This document shows positions 1 to 9,002 of a DNA stretch of 64,000 nucleotides, one piece after another. This DNA is from Shimia gijangensis (GTDB lineage Bacteria; Pseudomonadota; Alphaproteobacteria; Rhodobacterales; Rhodobacteraceae), in contig NZ_FQZQ01000004.1 of assembly GCF_900142085.1 (NCBI RefSeq), positions 124,001 through 188,000 on the forward strand, given 5' to 3'. Positions within the stretch are counted from its first letter, which is position 1. Each line of letters starts with the position of its first letter. The notes beneath the pieces were generated by a model. It did not search any database. It had not been told where the DNA came from and saw nothing but the letters and a program-made list of their open reading frames with translations. A program made the translations under genes and the position numbers.

Positions 1-174
1 ATTGCCAAAGAATACACCGCTCACACCTTTGACCGCAAAAATGCGCGCCGCCAGAGGAGAGGCGTCTGAGCCTGTCGCGGTCGGGAAGTCTGCAGTGCCC
101 ATTTCCAAAACGGTCTGCCCGGGCAGAAATTTCAGCGTTGCTGGGTTCGGAGTCGATTCAGTTTGGATGAACAT
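1..174 (-). CDS. NifU-family (Nfu) iron-sulfur scaffold protein, N-terminal part
   Basis: The gene runs off the left edge, so only the first 58 residues are visible. They begin [16 protein letters not shown] and continue through a [14 protein letters not shown] stretch and GVSGVFFGN. This is the conserved N-terminal domain of Nfu proteins, which carry iron-sulfur clusters to apo-proteins. The cluster-binding C-terminal NifU domain with its CxxC motif would lie outside the window. An AAAGG ribosome-binding site stands about 7 bases before the ATG, and a promoter-like pair of hexamers lies further upstream. Identification rests on the N-terminal domain alone. Confidence 0.88.
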   Translation of the reverse strand, partial: MFIQTESTPNPATLKFLPGQTVLEMGTADFPTATGSDASPLAARIFAVKGVSGVFFGN

Positions 175-199
175 TGGCAGACCTTTCTTGTCAGGAATG

Positions 200-228
200 G
201 ATATGCGCTTCTTGCTGCGCGGTGTCAA
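200..228 (-). promoter_or_regulatory. Possible sigma-70 promoter for nfu
   Basis: On the minus strand TTGACA (223-228) is followed after 17 bases by CATATC (200-205), about 26 bases before the nfu start codon. The -35 hexamer is perfect but the -10 is weak. The placement between the upstream stop codon (253) and the nfu start supports it; there is no experimental basis. Confidence 0.4.
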
Positions 229-252
229 GGTTTGGAACAGTTCTAAACTGCC

Positions 253-1317
253 TTAGCCAATACAATAACGAAATGCAGCGGCGAGCATTTGCCTGTCCAT
301 ATCGGATAGGATCAAATTCACCGAATATTCCCCACCAGCGTAATTGGCAAAGCCAAAAGCTGTGAACAACTCTTGCCCTTCAAGCATGGCGTTTGCCATT
401 GCATCATCAATCGTGGCCGAGATGAAGGCTGCTTCATCTGAAACGATCAGTTTGACTGAGGATGCGGGGTATTCGAACTCTTGCTCATCGACCATGGCCC
501 AAAGGCTGGCTTTTTCGTCACCTGTTAGTCCGTGTTCCTTGGAACGCACCAAAAGACCCGGCGTGCCGCCCTTGCAGAACGCAGAAATCTGATCCGCAAG
601 ATCATACATTCTGATTGAATCGGTGCGTTCCGAGGACGCAATAATCCCGTCCCGGTAAGGCTTGAGGATAAAAGGCGCGTAGCCCGGAGGTGTCACAAGA
701 TCATATTCGCGGGCTTGTTCTGCATCGACGTGATACATGCTTTGGCTATTCTCTGCGCTGGCCACCACAAATACTCGTGCGTCTACGCCCATCTCGAGAA
801 TATAGGAAATCAACTGTCCCGAAATGGCTTGGGCCGATTCTCCGTCAATAGTTTGCCCCGCGGCCTTGAAGCGGTGAAACCCAATCAGGCTATCAGAATG
901 CATGACCCGGTTTACACCGCCCATAAACACATAAGCACAAGCACTTTCACAGCGCCCGCCTGGAGGGTAGTCTTCCAAACCGTGCAAGTCCAAGGAACCA
1001 TCGGAATTGCGGAACATACCTTCGCTACTGCCGACGCGTGTGTTCCATTCCCAGTCTCGTAACAACCGGCCAAATTTCAGAGCTTCGGCCAGATTCCCGC
1101 CGGGGCTATTGATGATCAGGCGGTTACCCTCGACACCTTCGTCTTCGACAAATTTTTCAAACCGTTCCGTGAGACCCTTGTCGATGGTGCCTTCCAGCAA
1201 AACAAAACAGGTTTCGGAATTGCCCCGTATACAGGTGAAATCCAAGTAGGCTTCGGCTTTTGCTGCGGTCGACAAGCCAATCGCGCAAAGTGCACTTAGA
1301 ATGGTTTGGCGAAGCAT
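253..1317 (-). CDS. Exported ClpP-fold (COG3904-like) protein of unknown function
   Basis: The product is 354 residues. The chosen ATG at 1317 opens a signal peptide (hydrophobic stretch ending in STAAKA) and lies one base after the stop codon of the preceding stress-protein gene, so the two are probably co-transcribed. A longer non-ATG start at 1365 would add 16 residues and spoil the signal. The N-terminal half shows the ClpP/crotonase fold: INSPGGNL, then CESACAYVFMGG with a candidate nucleophilic serine, then IGFHRF with a candidate histidine. Such periplasmic proteins are widespread in alphaproteobacteria but their role is not known. The C-terminal half (after about residue 200) is not recognised. 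A second family member lies at 45049-45864. Confidence 0.78.
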   Translation of the reverse strand: MLRQTILSALCAIGLSTAAKAEAYLDFTCIRGNSETCFVLLEGTIDKGLTERFEKFVEDEGVEGNRLIINSPGGNLAEALKFGRLLRDWEWNTRVGSSEGMFRNSDGSLDLHGLEDYPPGGRCESACAYVFMGGVNRVMHSDSLIGFHRFKAAGQTIDGESAQAISGQLISYILEMGVDARVFVVASAENSQSMYHVDAEQAREYDLVTPPGYAPFILKPYRDGIIASSERTDSIRMYDLADQISAFCKGGTPGLLVRSKEHGLTGDEKASLWAMVDEQEFEYPASSVKLIVSDEAAFISATIDDAMANAMLEGQELFTAFGFANYAGGEYSVNLILSDMDRQMLAAAFRYCIG

Positions 1318-1318
1318 G

Positions 1319-1774
1319 TCAGGTAATTGCTTCCAGCCGTTCTTTTGACAAATCGCCAGGAACAATGGTCACTGGAATCGGCAGGTTGCCTGAATTGCGC
1401 GACATTTGCGTAACCAGCGGACCCGGCCCCTTTTTGTCGTCCCCAGCGCCCAGAACCAGCACTCCGACGTCTTTGTCTTCGCTGATCTGATCAAGGATTT
1501 CCCGAACGACTTCGCCCTCCCGGATCACAAGCTCGGGGTCGACCCCTTGTTTGTCACGCATCCATTTGGCGAATACTTCGAAATGCGCGTTGATCCGTTC
1601 GCGGGCTTCTTCCCGCATGATGTCACCGACGCCAATCCAATGGTTGAATTCATCTGGAGGAATGACCGATAAAATCTGCACACCGCCTTGAGTATGCGCC
1701 GCGCGCATTGCGGCAAAACGCATCGCATTCAGGCATTCACGGCTGTCATCCAGTACGACAAGAAACTTACGCAT
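1319..1774 (-). CDS. Universal stress protein (UspA family)
   Basis: The 151-residue product is a single Usp domain. It starts MRKFLVVLDDS, has an ILSVIPP strand, and ends in LVLGAGDD...PIPVTIVPG, the nucleotide-binding loop region of the fold. An SD-like GGAG lies just ahead of the ATG. Usp proteins are cytoplasmic and act in general stress survival. The gene is followed after one base by the exported ClpP-fold gene and then by nfu. Confidence 0.9.
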   Translation of the reverse strand: MRKFLVVLDDSRECLNAMRFAAMRAAHTQGGVQILSVIPPDEFNHWIGVGDIMREEARERINAHFEVFAKWMRDKQGVDPELVIREGEVVREILDQISEDKDVGVLVLGAGDDKKGPGPLVTQMSRNSGNLPIPVTIVPGDLSKERLEAIT

Positions 1775-1846
1775 ATCAGATCTCCATTCAGGTTAGAGCA
1801 TGGCCGTAAGAGAGCATCAGGGCAATAGATGAATCTTTGCCTATGA

Positions 1847-2713
1847 TTAATTCGATGATGCCCAGTCCCAGTACATTTCACGCACGTGACGGGTGACAGG
1901 ACCAACCTGATATTGACGGTCGTCAAAGGATGTCACCGGTGTCACCTTTGCCATGTTGCCTGACAGGAATACCTCGTCGGCGCCCGCAAAGTCTTCGAAT
2001 GACAGAACCTTTTCATGCACCAACAAACCGTCGCTCCGCATGTTGGTCAGGTGGCGTGAACGGGTGATGCCAGCCAGAAAGGTGCCGTTTGGAATGGGCG
2101 TGAACACCTCTCCGTCCTTGACCATAAAGACATTGGCTGTGGCGGTTTCTGCCACATTGCCCATCGCGTCAGCGACCAAAGCGTTGGCAAACCCCTTTGA
2201 TCGAGCCTCGACCAGCATGCGCGCGTTGTTGGGATAAAGACAGCCCGCCTTGGCATTCACAACTGCATCCTCAAGGACAGGGCGGCGAAAGCGTGTTCGG
2301 GTCAGGCTGGTGGTGGCGTCCGGTTTAGCCATTGGAATTGCCTCAAGGCAAATGGCAAAACCTGTTTTATCCTTGGTGGGGGCAATGGCGCTGTAATCCA
2401 TGTTCGAATCGATGCCCCAGTACATTGGGCGGATATAAACCGCCTCATCCGGCTGAAACCGTTTCAGGCCTTCGCGCGTAATCTCGAGCATGTCTTCGAC
2501 AGACACTGTCGGGTTCAGCATCAGCGCTGCCGCCGACCGATTGACACGGGCCAGATGTGCCTCAAGATCAGGGGTCATTCCATCGAAGTATCGCGCACCG
2601 TCGAACACTGTGGTGCCCAGCCAGCTGCCGTGATCCGCAGCCCCCATAACCGGAACATCGCTGTCATGCCACGCGCCATCAAAATAGGTTTTCACATTCT
2701 TGCTGACGGCCAT
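1847..2713 (-). CDS. ilvE: Branched-chain amino acid aminotransferase (class IV)
   Basis: The 288-residue protein belongs to fold-type IV PLP aminotransferases. It has the YFDGAW and GTTVFDGARYFDG substrate-loop region, a lysine in VNAKAGCLYPNNA that would bind PLP, and the conserved TATANVF segment after a glutamate that contacts the cofactor nitrogen. The length matches bacterial IlvE. It would carry out the last step of Leu/Ile/Val synthesis and the first of their breakdown. D-amino acid transaminase and aminodeoxychorismate lyase share the fold, but the sequence fits the IlvE branch best. leuA at 43219-44793 belongs to the same pathway but is not linked. Confidence 0.88.
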   Translation of the reverse strand: MAVSKNVKTYFDGAWHDSDVPVMGAADHGSWLGTTVFDGARYFDGMTPDLEAHLARVNRSAAALMLNPTVSVEDMLEITREGLKRFQPDEAVYIRPMYWGIDSNMDYSAIAPTKDKTGFAICLEAIPMAKPDATTSLTRTRFRRPVLEDAVVNAKAGCLYPNNARMLVEARSKGFANALVADAMGNVAETATANVFMVKDGEVFTPIPNGTFLAGITRSRHLTNMRSDGLLVHEKVLSFEDFAGADEVFLSGNMAKVTPVTSFDDRQYQVGPVTRHVREMYWDWASSN

Positions 2714-2776
2714 GGTCTCTTCCCCTCATCCTCGCTTTGGGCGGATGCTAGTCTCGCCCTGCGCCAACGTCCATCC

Positions 2777-2811
2777 AAAAAGAAAACCCCCGGTCATGTG
2801 GGTGACCGGGG
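2777..2811 (-). terminator. Rho-independent terminator of phoX
   Basis: A 9-bp perfect stem (CCCCGGTCA at 2788-2796 with TGACCGGGG at 2803-2811) has a 6-base loop. Read on the minus strand it is followed at once by TTTTCTTTTT (2786-2777). It lies 45 bases past the phoX stop codon and separates phoX from ilvE. Confidence 0.9.
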
Positions 2812-2856
2812 TGCGAAAATTGGGTCTGAAATGCGTCGGTTTGAGCTTCTTGGATG

Positions 2857-4740
2857 CTAGCCGATCAAGCCACCATCGGTGCGAGAGATGGCGAATACAC
2901 CCGACCGCGGTACTGAGGTTCCACCCCTGGGGAAATGAGAGTTGCCTTTTTCACCGGGGTGTTGGATTCCAACGAACATAGTGCGGCGATCTGGTGACCA
3001 ACATGCACCGGTCACTTCGCACTCTTTCGGGCCCACCATAAAACGACGAATTTCTCCAGTGGCAGTGTCCCCGCAAAGCATCTGGTTGTTGCCCATCCCG
3101 GCAAAGTCACCTTCGTTGGTGTATTTTCCATCGGTTTGAATCCACAACAGGCCGGTTTCATCAAACGCCATGCCATCGGGCGAGTTGAACATATTGCCCG
3201 AATTGATGTTTGGCGATCCGGCATAGGCATCATCATGCACGTCAGGATTGCCCGCCAATGCGAACAGGTTCCAGTCAAACTCGGCGGAGGCGTGATCTTC
3301 ATTGTCCGGGATCCAACGCAGGATTTGACCGTATTTATTCCTGTCACGCGGGTTGGGCCCATTGACCGAAGTGTCATCCCCGCCTGCATTTGGCTTTTTG
3401 CCGCGATTCTTGTTGTTGGTTAGTGCCACATAGGATTCAACCTTGGTTGGGTTCACAGCGACCCATTCCGGGCGATCCATTGTGGTTGCGCCCACATGTG
3501 ATGCTGCTTGACGGGAGTGAATTCGGATTTCAGCCTCCGACATGCCAGTTTTCTCTGGTGTCAGCGCCAACCATTCGCCCCGCAAATCGTCATGAAACTT
3601 AGCCACGAACAGATCGCCGGCTTCCAGTAGGTCAGTGTTATCACCTGTCGCCGAGTAGGTGCCTGCCGAGACAAATTTGTACAGAAACTCCCCACGTTCA
3701 TCATCTCCCAGATAAACAACAGCCTTGCCGTTGGCCGCAATTACTACGGCCGCATTTTCATGTTTGAACCGCCCCAAAGCCGTGCGTTTCTTCGGAGTCG
3801 ACGTTGGATCAAACGGATCAATCTCAACCACATAGCCCGCGCGGTTCGGCTCGTTGGGATGCTTGGCTACGTCAAAGCGGTCATCCACCCTGGCCCAGCC
3901 ATACCCCCAGTCTTTGGAAGACACGCCGTAACGCTTCAGCTCGGCGCTGACTTCATGGGCTTCATCTTCGGTTGAAAAGTAACCGTTAAAGTTTTCTTCG
4001 CAGGTGAGGTACGTGCCCCAGGGTGTTTCGCCATTGCCGCAATTGTTCCAGGTGCCAAGGGTCTTGGTACCGGTCGGTTCGGCCGCAGTTTTCAACATAT
4101 CGTGGCCCGCTGCCGGCCCGGTCAGGTCCATTTCTGTGCGCGGGGTGATACGGCGATTGAGATCGCTGTCTTTCACCACCTGCCATTGGCCCGCGTCATC
4201 CCGTGCAACTTCAAACACAGACACACCATGCGCCATCATACTTTTTTCAATGTCATCAGAGTCGACCGGCTCGCCTTCAGGTCGGTTGCCCCACAGGATC
4301 TTGCGGTTGGTGTATTCGTTGTTGATCGCCATGACAGTGCGTTCGTCTTTGGTAAAGATCGCCATGCCGTCATTGTTGTCGCCAAAGGCACGCGCCTGAC
4401 TGGCGGCTGTGCCTCGGGTGGCATCGTCAAATTCGGGTACATCCGACCACAGCGGATCGCCCCATTGCACAACCGTCTGCCATTCAAAGCCATCCGGTAG
4501 GGTGATAGTGTCTTCGGTGTTGGCGGCAACTTGTTCGAATCCGAACCGATCACCGGCCTGCGCCTCGCGGGTCAAGGCGGTTGTGCCAACCAAAAACGAT
4601 CCAAGGCCAAAGCTCATGACCCCGCCCAGAAATCCACGGCGCGAAAGGGCGGTTTCCACGATCCGATCAAAGTCCGTTTCTTGGCTCGTCGGATTGATCA
4701 GCTCGTCATATTCGTCAAAAGTCAGCTCGTCTCGGTCCAT
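2857..4740 (-). CDS. phoX: PhoX-family alkaline phosphatase, Tat-exported
   Basis: The 627-residue product carries the twin-arginine motif SRRGFLGG at about residues 33-40 after a long acidic N-region, as is usual for PhoX. The DUF839 phosphatase domain follows. Recognisable family blocks are NCGNGETPWGTYLTCEEN, GYVVEIDPFDP, RFKHENAAVV, YLGDDERGEFLYKFVS and MDRPEWVAVNP. PhoX enzymes release phosphate from organic esters in the periplasm using calcium and iron. I chose the ATG at 4740 because AGGGAG stands 7 bases ahead of it. Direct repeats resembling a Pho box lie 76 bases upstream of the start, and a strong terminator follows. The gene is monocistronic. Confidence 0.93.
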   Translation of the reverse strand: MDRDELTFDEYDELINPTSQETDFDRIVETALSRRGFLGGVMSFGLGSFLVGTTALTREAQAGDRFGFEQVAANTEDTITLPDGFEWQTVVQWGDPLWSDVPEFDDATRGTAASQARAFGDNNDGMAIFTKDERTVMAINNEYTNRKILWGNRPEGEPVDSDDIEKSMMAHGVSVFEVARDDAGQWQVVKDSDLNRRITPRTEMDLTGPAAGHDMLKTAAEPTGTKTLGTWNNCGNGETPWGTYLTCEENFNGYFSTEDEAHEVSAELKRYGVSSKDWGYGWARVDDRFDVAKHPNEPNRAGYVVEIDPFDPTSTPKKRTALGRFKHENAAVVIAANGKAVVYLGDDERGEFLYKFVSAGTYSATGDNTDLLEAGDLFVAKFHDDLRGEWLALTPEKTGMSEAEIRIHSRQAASHVGATTMDRPEWVAVNPTKVESYVALTNNKNRGKKPNAGGDDTSVNGPNPRDRNKYGQILRWIPDNEDHASAEFDWNLFALAGNPDVHDDAYAGSPNINSGNMFNSPDGMAFDETGLLWIQTDGKYTNEGDFAGMGNNQMLCGDTATGEIRRFMVGPKECEVTGACWSPDRRTMFVGIQHPGEKGNSHFPRGGTSVPRSGVFAISRTDGGLIG

Positions 4741-4815
4741 CTCTGGCTCCCTGAATTGCAGCACTTAGCCTAATGCGTTTCGCCACAGAGGCTAGTGCAG
4801 ACAAGATTCAGATTC

Positions 4816-4833
4816 GTGACGGTCTTGTGACGG
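4816..4833 (-). promoter_or_regulatory. Pho-box-like direct repeat upstream of phoX
   Basis: On the minus strand the 7-bp unit CCGTCAC occurs twice with 4 bases between (CCGTCAC-AAGA-CCGTCAC), giving an 11-bp period. This is the geometry of PhoB operators (two CTGTCAT-type units separated by four AT-rich bases). It points toward phoX and lies 76 bases before its start codon. The unit differs from the consensus mainly at the second position. Confidence 0.72.
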
Positions 4834-4869
4834 CTATGTAACGCGCCAACAAATTGCTCAAACTTCAAA

Positions 4870-4922
4870 TTTCAAAAAATACTCCAGGGTGAATGCGCTT
4901 TGCGCAGGTGGGCAGCCCCCCA
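4870..4922 (-). repeat. Three-part intergenic repeat, copy 1
   Basis: Read on the minus strand this holds a GC palindrome (GGGGGGCTGCCC), then GCGCAAAGCGC (4895-4905), then GGAGTATTTTTTGAAA (4870-4885). The same order of modules appears at 58970-59041, and the last two module types recur at 50475-50511. It sits downstream of trpS. Confidence 0.5.
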
Positions 4923-4928
4923 GACCGC

Positions 4929-4967
4929 GCCTAACGGAGCCCCACGAAATCTGGGGCTCCGTTAGGC
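4929..4967 (-). terminator. Strong hairpin after trpS, no U-tract
   Basis: A perfect 15-bp stem (4929-4943 with 4953-4967, GGGGCTCCGTTAGGC arm) and a 9-base loop begin 1 base past the trpS stop codon. No T-run follows on the minus strand, so it may stabilise the mRNA 3' end or act with Rho rather than as a classical terminator. Confidence 0.6.
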
Positions 4968-4968
4968 A

Positions 4969-6003
4969 TCAGGCGCCGACCATGCCGACAATTTCATAGG
5001 TCTTCTTGAGGATCGGAGCTGCCACTTCGCGGGCCCGTTCCGCGCCGCGATCAAGTATTTTGTCAATCTCGCCGGCATCTTGTGTCAGCCGCGCCATTTC
5101 GGTCGAAATGGGGGCCAGTTTTGCGACGGCTAATTCTGACAATATCGGCTTAAACTCAGAAAACTGCTTGCCGCCCGCGTCTTTCAATACCGCCTCCACC
5201 GACATGTCAGCAAGCGCCGCATAAATGTTGACCAGGTTGCGGGCCTCCGGGCGGTTTTCCAGGCCTTTGGCTTCAGAAGGTAAAGCGTCGGGGTCAGTCT
5301 TGGCTTTGCGAATCTTCTTAGCAATTGTGTCGGCATCATCTGTCATGTTGATGCGGCTGGCATCCGAGGGATCAGACTTGGACATCTTTTTCGATCCGTC
5401 CCTCAAGCTCATCACGCGCGTTGCAGCGCCTTCAATCACGGGTTCCGTGATGGGAAAGAAATCCACACCATAATCATGGTTGAACTTGGTCGCGATATCG
5501 CGGGTCAGCTCAAGATGCTGTTTCTGGTCTTCACCCACTGGCACGTGTGTGGCGTGATAGATCAGAATGTCGGCGGCCATCAGAGCGGGGTATGCAAACA
5601 GGCCAAGGGAGGCGTTTTGTGCATTCTTGCCTGCTTTGTCCTTGAACTGAGTCATGCGCTGCATCCAACCCATGCGGGCAACACAGTTGAATATCCACGC
5701 CAATTGTGCGTGTTCCGGAACGGCCGACTGGTTGAAAAGGATCGACTGTTCTGGATCAATGCCAGCGGCGATGAAACCAGCGCAAAGCTCGCGGGTAGCA
5801 TGACGGAGCTTCGCAGGGTCTTGCCAGACAGTGATCGCATGCAAATCGACCATGCAATAAATCGTCTCATAGTCCTGGCCTTGCATGTCCACAAAGCGCT
5901 TCATCGCGCCGAGATAATTGCCAAGGGTCAGGCCGCCCGAGGGTTGGATCCCCGAAAAGACGCGTTGGGTGAACTGAGAGGACGTTTGGACCGCCTCGAT
6001 CAT
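4969..6003 (-). CDS. trpS: Tryptophanyl-tRNA synthetase
   Basis: The 344-residue protein is a full-length class I synthetase that charges tRNA-Trp. The N-terminal [17 protein letters not shown] carries the HIGH-equivalent site (about residues 16-32). The KMSKS loop appears as [13 protein letters not shown] near residue 205. Length and domain order match bacterial TrpRS. GGAG is well placed before the ATG at 6003. It diverges from the rhomboid-like gene at 6077, with about 70 bases between them for two promoters. Confidence 0.97.
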   Translation of the reverse strand: MIEAVQTSSQFTQRVFSGIQPSGGLTLGNYLGAMKRFVDMQGQDYETIYCMVDLHAITVWQDPAKLRHATRELCAGFIAAGIDPEQSILFNQSAVPEHAQLAWIFNCVARMGWMQRMTQFKDKAGKNAQNASLGLFAYPALMAADILIYHATHVPVGEDQKQHLELTRDIATKFNHDYGVDFFPITEPVIEGAATRVMSLRDGSKKMSKSDPSDASRINMTDDADTIAKKIRKAKTDPDALPSEAKGLENRPEARNLVNIYAALADMSVEAVLKDAGGKQFSEFKPILSELAVAKLAPISTEMARLTQDAGEIDKILDRGAERAREVAAPILKKTYEIVGMVGA

Positions 6004-6076
6004 GATATTTCTCCGTCTGGATTTATAGGTCTCGTTGCCTTACCCATGACCCAAATCGCCGTCAAGGAGCGCAGGC

Positions 6077-6763
6077 ATGGATCATCCACCCAATCAAAGC
6101 CCGATCAACCCGTTACCTCCCGTGGTCGTGGCCTTGTTTTTGGTCATTGTTGGGATCGAAGCCATGTTCGCGCTGGGCGCCCGTGGCATGATCGGCGGTC
6201 CCGAAGCGATTGGTTGGCGGATCATGGCGCTGCAAAAGTACGCCTTTTCAGGAGATATTTTTGACTGGATGCTGGTCAACAACATGTGGCCGTTGGAACA
6301 TGTGATCCGATTTGTCACTTACATGTTTGTCCACGGAAATTTCACCCATGCGGCTTTTGCGGGAGTGATGCTCATCGCGCTTGGCAAAATGGTTGGCGAG
6401 GTGTTTTCCGCTGTCTCCACATTGGCTGTGTTCCTTGTGTCGGGCATTACGGGCGCTGTGGTTTTTGGTCTGGTGCTGAACAACCCTGCGCCTTTGTTCG
6501 GTGCCTTTCCCGGTGTCTATGGCTTGATAGGGGCGTTTACCTTTCTTTTGTGGACGCGTCTGGGGCAGATGGGCGCCAATCAGGCCCGCGCTTTTTCGAT
6601 GATCGGATTTCTGATCGGCATCCAGCTGCTTTTTGGTCTGCTGTTTGGCGGCAATCAGGACTGGATCGCAGATGTTGCCGGTTTCGCGACAGGGTTTGCA
6701 TTGTCGTTCTTTCTGGTACCCGGCGGGTGGCGGCGCATTGTCGAACGCTTGCGTCGGGACTGA
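6077..6763 (+). CDS. Rhomboid-fold membrane protein, apparently catalytically inactive
   Basis: The 228-residue protein has about six membrane spans and the rhomboid layout, including an MFVHGNFTHAAFA segment (residues 84-95) that matches the H-x4-H loop of the family. The expected catalytic GxSG is replaced by GAFPGVYGL (142-150). The histidine in the last-helix AHxxGF motif is aspartate (ADVAGF, 198-203), and the usual asparagine after the HxxxxH motif is absent. Both members of the Ser-His dyad are therefore missing, and the protein is probably a pseudoprotease that binds membrane substrates without cutting. AAGGAG precedes the ATG. A bidirectional terminator follows. Confidence 0.82.
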   Translation: MDHPPNQSPINPLPPVVVALFLVIVGIEAMFALGARGMIGGPEAIGWRIMALQKYAFSGDIFDWMLVNNMWPLEHVIRFVTYMFVHGNFTHAAFAGVMLIALGKMVGEVFSAVSTLAVFLVSGITGAVVFGLVLNNPAPLFGAFPGVYGLIGAFTFLLWTRLGQMGANQARAFSMIGFLIGIQLLFGLLFGGNQDWIADVAGFATGFALSFFLVPGGWRRIVERLRRD

Positions 6764-6780
6764 GACTTCGGTTCGAACGT

Positions 6781-6816
6781 AAAAAAGGGCGCATCAGAAT
6801 GGACGCGCCCATTTTT
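6781..6816. terminator. Bidirectional terminator
   Basis: The stem GGGCGC (6787-6792) / GCGCCC (6805-6810) is preceded by six A and followed by ATTTTT. It therefore serves both the rhomboid-like gene (+) and the HdeD-like gene (-), whose stop codons flank it. Confidence 0.82.
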
Positions 6817-6834
6817 ATTAGGATGAGTAGTTTT

Positions 6835-7362
6835 TTATGCGTCTGTCATGGCACCATCTTTGCGGGCCAAGGCCAATGCGATCATGCTGACCCCATTTGA
6901 CAAAAGCTCAACGGCAAGCAAAACGCCAAGCATTGTTGCGGCCGACTGGGGCAAGTTACTTAAGACCATGAACCCCAAAAAGGCGGAAATAATACCAGAA
7001 AACATAACTGCCCATTTCAGTTGAGGATTCTCTATCCGCAAGCCAATGATGAGTTTGAACAAGCCAGACGCCAGGAACATGATTCCAACCAAGGTGGTTA
7101 AAACCAACATGCCCTTAAGCGGTTCGCCCAAAAGGTTTACACCCAGAAACACTGCGATGACCCCCATAAGGATCGACCACATCTTTCCGCTCCAGCCTTG
7201 CGCACGCAGCCCTTCAAAGATTTGAAGAATACCGAGGATCAAAAAGGACCACCCGGCAATCGCGGTAACGACCAGTGACGCCCCAAACGGATTGAACAAA
7301 GCCATTAGCCCGGCAATGATACCCAGAATGCCAATGCCGAACAAAATTACCCAATTGCTCAT
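6835..7362 (-). CDS. HdeD-family (DUF308) membrane protein
   Basis: The 175-residue protein consists almost entirely of six hydrophobic segments in three repeated two-helix units, each with a small-residue turn such as GIIAGLMALFNPF and GVIAVFLGVNLL. This is the DUF308/HdeD fold, linked in enterobacteria to acid resistance. The function here is unproven. GAGGGAAGT precedes the ATG. It lies alone between murJ and the convergent rhomboid-like gene. Confidence 0.82.
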   Translation of the reverse strand: MSNWVILFGIGILGIIAGLMALFNPFGASLVVTAIAGWSFLILGILQIFEGLRAQGWSGKMWSILMGVIAVFLGVNLLGEPLKGMLVLTTLVGIMFLASGLFKLIIGLRIENPQLKWAVMFSGIISAFLGFMVLSNLPQSAATMLGVLLAVELLSNGVSMIALALARKDGAMTDA

Positions 7363-7457
7363 GTCTTACTTCCCTCATTATCCGTGACTGATTTTAGCAA
7401 ACGGTAATCTAGGGCGACTTGGCAACTGTTCCACTAAATTTGATTGGATTTCTAAGG

Positions 7458-9002
7458 CTACAAATCGCGTCTGGCGGCGCCTTTGAAATCCGACAGTCGA
7501 AAAGCGCCAATCAAATGACCGGTTCCAAAGTAAGTCAGGCAGCCTGAGCCAACAAGGACGGCAAGCGCAAGATACCGCCAACCTTCGGTGCCCAGTGACG
7601 GACCCAATACCAGAGCAGTCATCCACAATTGCCCCCCCATCAAGGCGGAAGCGACAACGATGCGGGGCAGTCGGGTTCGAAGGCGTGCATCGAAGCGCGC
7701 GACATATCCCATCGGCTTGGTGCCTTTTGCCAGCAATCCCACCATGACCCATGCCGCCAAAGTGGTCGCGATGGCAGGGGCTACCCAACCGATCAAAGGC
7801 GACAACCCAACCGCGACGACAACGTTCACACCCATGGCCCATACTGCAAAACGGAACGGGCTTTTGGTGTCCTCGCGTGCAAAAAACAAAGGCTGCAACA
7901 GCTTTTGCAGAACAAAGGCAGGCAATCCAAGCCCATAGATCGAGACAGCTACGGCGATAGCGGCACTGTCGTCCGATGTCGCAGCGCCCCTTTCAAACAG
8001 AACGGATACCAACGGAAAGGGTATGACCATCAACGCCACTGCACATGGAATGGTCAGGGCCAGAGAAATCTCCCCGGCGCGGGAAAATGCCGTACGTGCG
8101 CCGGCATCATCATGGGCTTTTAGTCGGCGTGACAAGTCCGGGAGCAATACAATTCCGATGGCAATACCAACCACGCCCAAGGGCAATTGGTACAATCGGT
8201 CTGCAGTATAGAGCCAGCCAACGGCGCGATCAAAATATGAAGCGACCTGTTGACCCACCAAAAGGTTGACCTGAACCACCCCGCCTGCAAGGGCTGCCGG
8301 CAAGGCAATCGTGACGAGGCGTTTCATTTCAGGCGACCAGCGTGGACGTTGCAGGCGCATGGGAAATCCTGCTTTGGCCGCAGCAATCCAGACCAACGCA
8401 AGCTGGGCCACCCCGGCGACGGGGATCAGCCAGATCAAGGTACGCGCCACGTCAGCGCCTTGCCAGGCGGCGATGGATATCCCGCTCACCAGCAGCACGT
8501 TTAGCAGAACAGGCGCGGCGGCTGCGGCTGCAAAACGACCGGTGGCATTCAACACACCTGATAAAAGTGCTGCGAGGGAAATGAACAGGACATAGGGAAA
8601 AGCAATCCGCCCAAACTCAACAGACAGATCAAACTGCTCCTGCCCTCTGAACCCGGATGCCAGCCCCCACATCAACCAGGGCATGGCCATCTGCGCGACC
8701 AGCGTCAAAACAATCAGAACCGACGCCAACCCCGCAAAGGCTTCGCGGGCAAAGCTAAGCGCGTTTTCTTCCCCTTCAAGCTTCTTGGAGAACTTAGGCA
8801 CAAAGGCCATGTTGAATGCACCCTCGGCAAAGAACCGACGAAACATGTTGGGCAGGCGAAAGGCCACAACAAAAGCTTCGTACAAAGGGCCAACACCCAA
8901 AAGTGCAAGGATCAGCGCATCGCGCACAAAGCCCAGCACCCGGCTGGCCATAGTCCAGCCACCAACCGTCAAAAATCCTCGCATCAGGCGGATGGGTTTC
9001 AC
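7458..9002 (-). CDS. murJ: Lipid II flippase MurJ
   Basis: The 514-residue polytopic protein of the MOP (MviN) superfamily has about 14 membrane spans. The N-terminus (GGWTMASRVLGFVRD...FRLPNMFRRFFAEGAFNMAFVP) is the diagnostic MurJ signature. It flips lipid-linked peptidoglycan precursor across the inner membrane. Its ATG overlaps the glnD stop codon by 4 bases, so it is translationally coupled to glnD. The lpoA-like/glnD/murJ order puts two cell-wall functions around the nitrogen sensor. Confidence 0.96.
   Translation of the reverse strand: MKPIRLMRGFLTVGGWTMASRVLGFVRDALILALLGVGPLYEAFVVAFRLPNMFRRFFAEGAFNMAFVPKFSKKLEGEENALSFAREAFAGLASVLIVLTLVAQMAMPWLMWGLASGFRGQEQFDLSVEFGRIAFPYVLFISLAALLSGVLNATGRFAAAAAAPVLLNVLLVSGISIAAWQGADVARTLIWLIPVAGVAQLALVWIAAAKAGFPMRLQRPRWSPEMKRLVTIALPAALAGGVVQVNLLVGQQVASYFDRAVGWLYTADRLYQLPLGVVGIAIGIVLLPDLSRRLKAHDDAGARTAFSRAGEISLALTIPCAVALMVIPFPLVSVLFERGAATSDDSAAIAVAVSIYGLGLPAFVLQKLLQPLFFAREDTKSPFRFAVWAMGVNVVVAVGLSPLIGWVAPAIATTLAAWVMVGLLAKGTKPMGYVARFDARLRTRLPRIVVASALMGGQLWMTALVLGPSLGTEGWRYLALAVLVGSGCLTYFGTGHLIGAFRLSDFKGAARRDL

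Noticed and set aside
5476-6264. A 262-codon plus-strand frame opposite trpS
   Set aside because: It lies within and beyond the well-supported trpS gene on the other strand, lacks a ribosome-binding site, and its sequence is low-complexity antisense.
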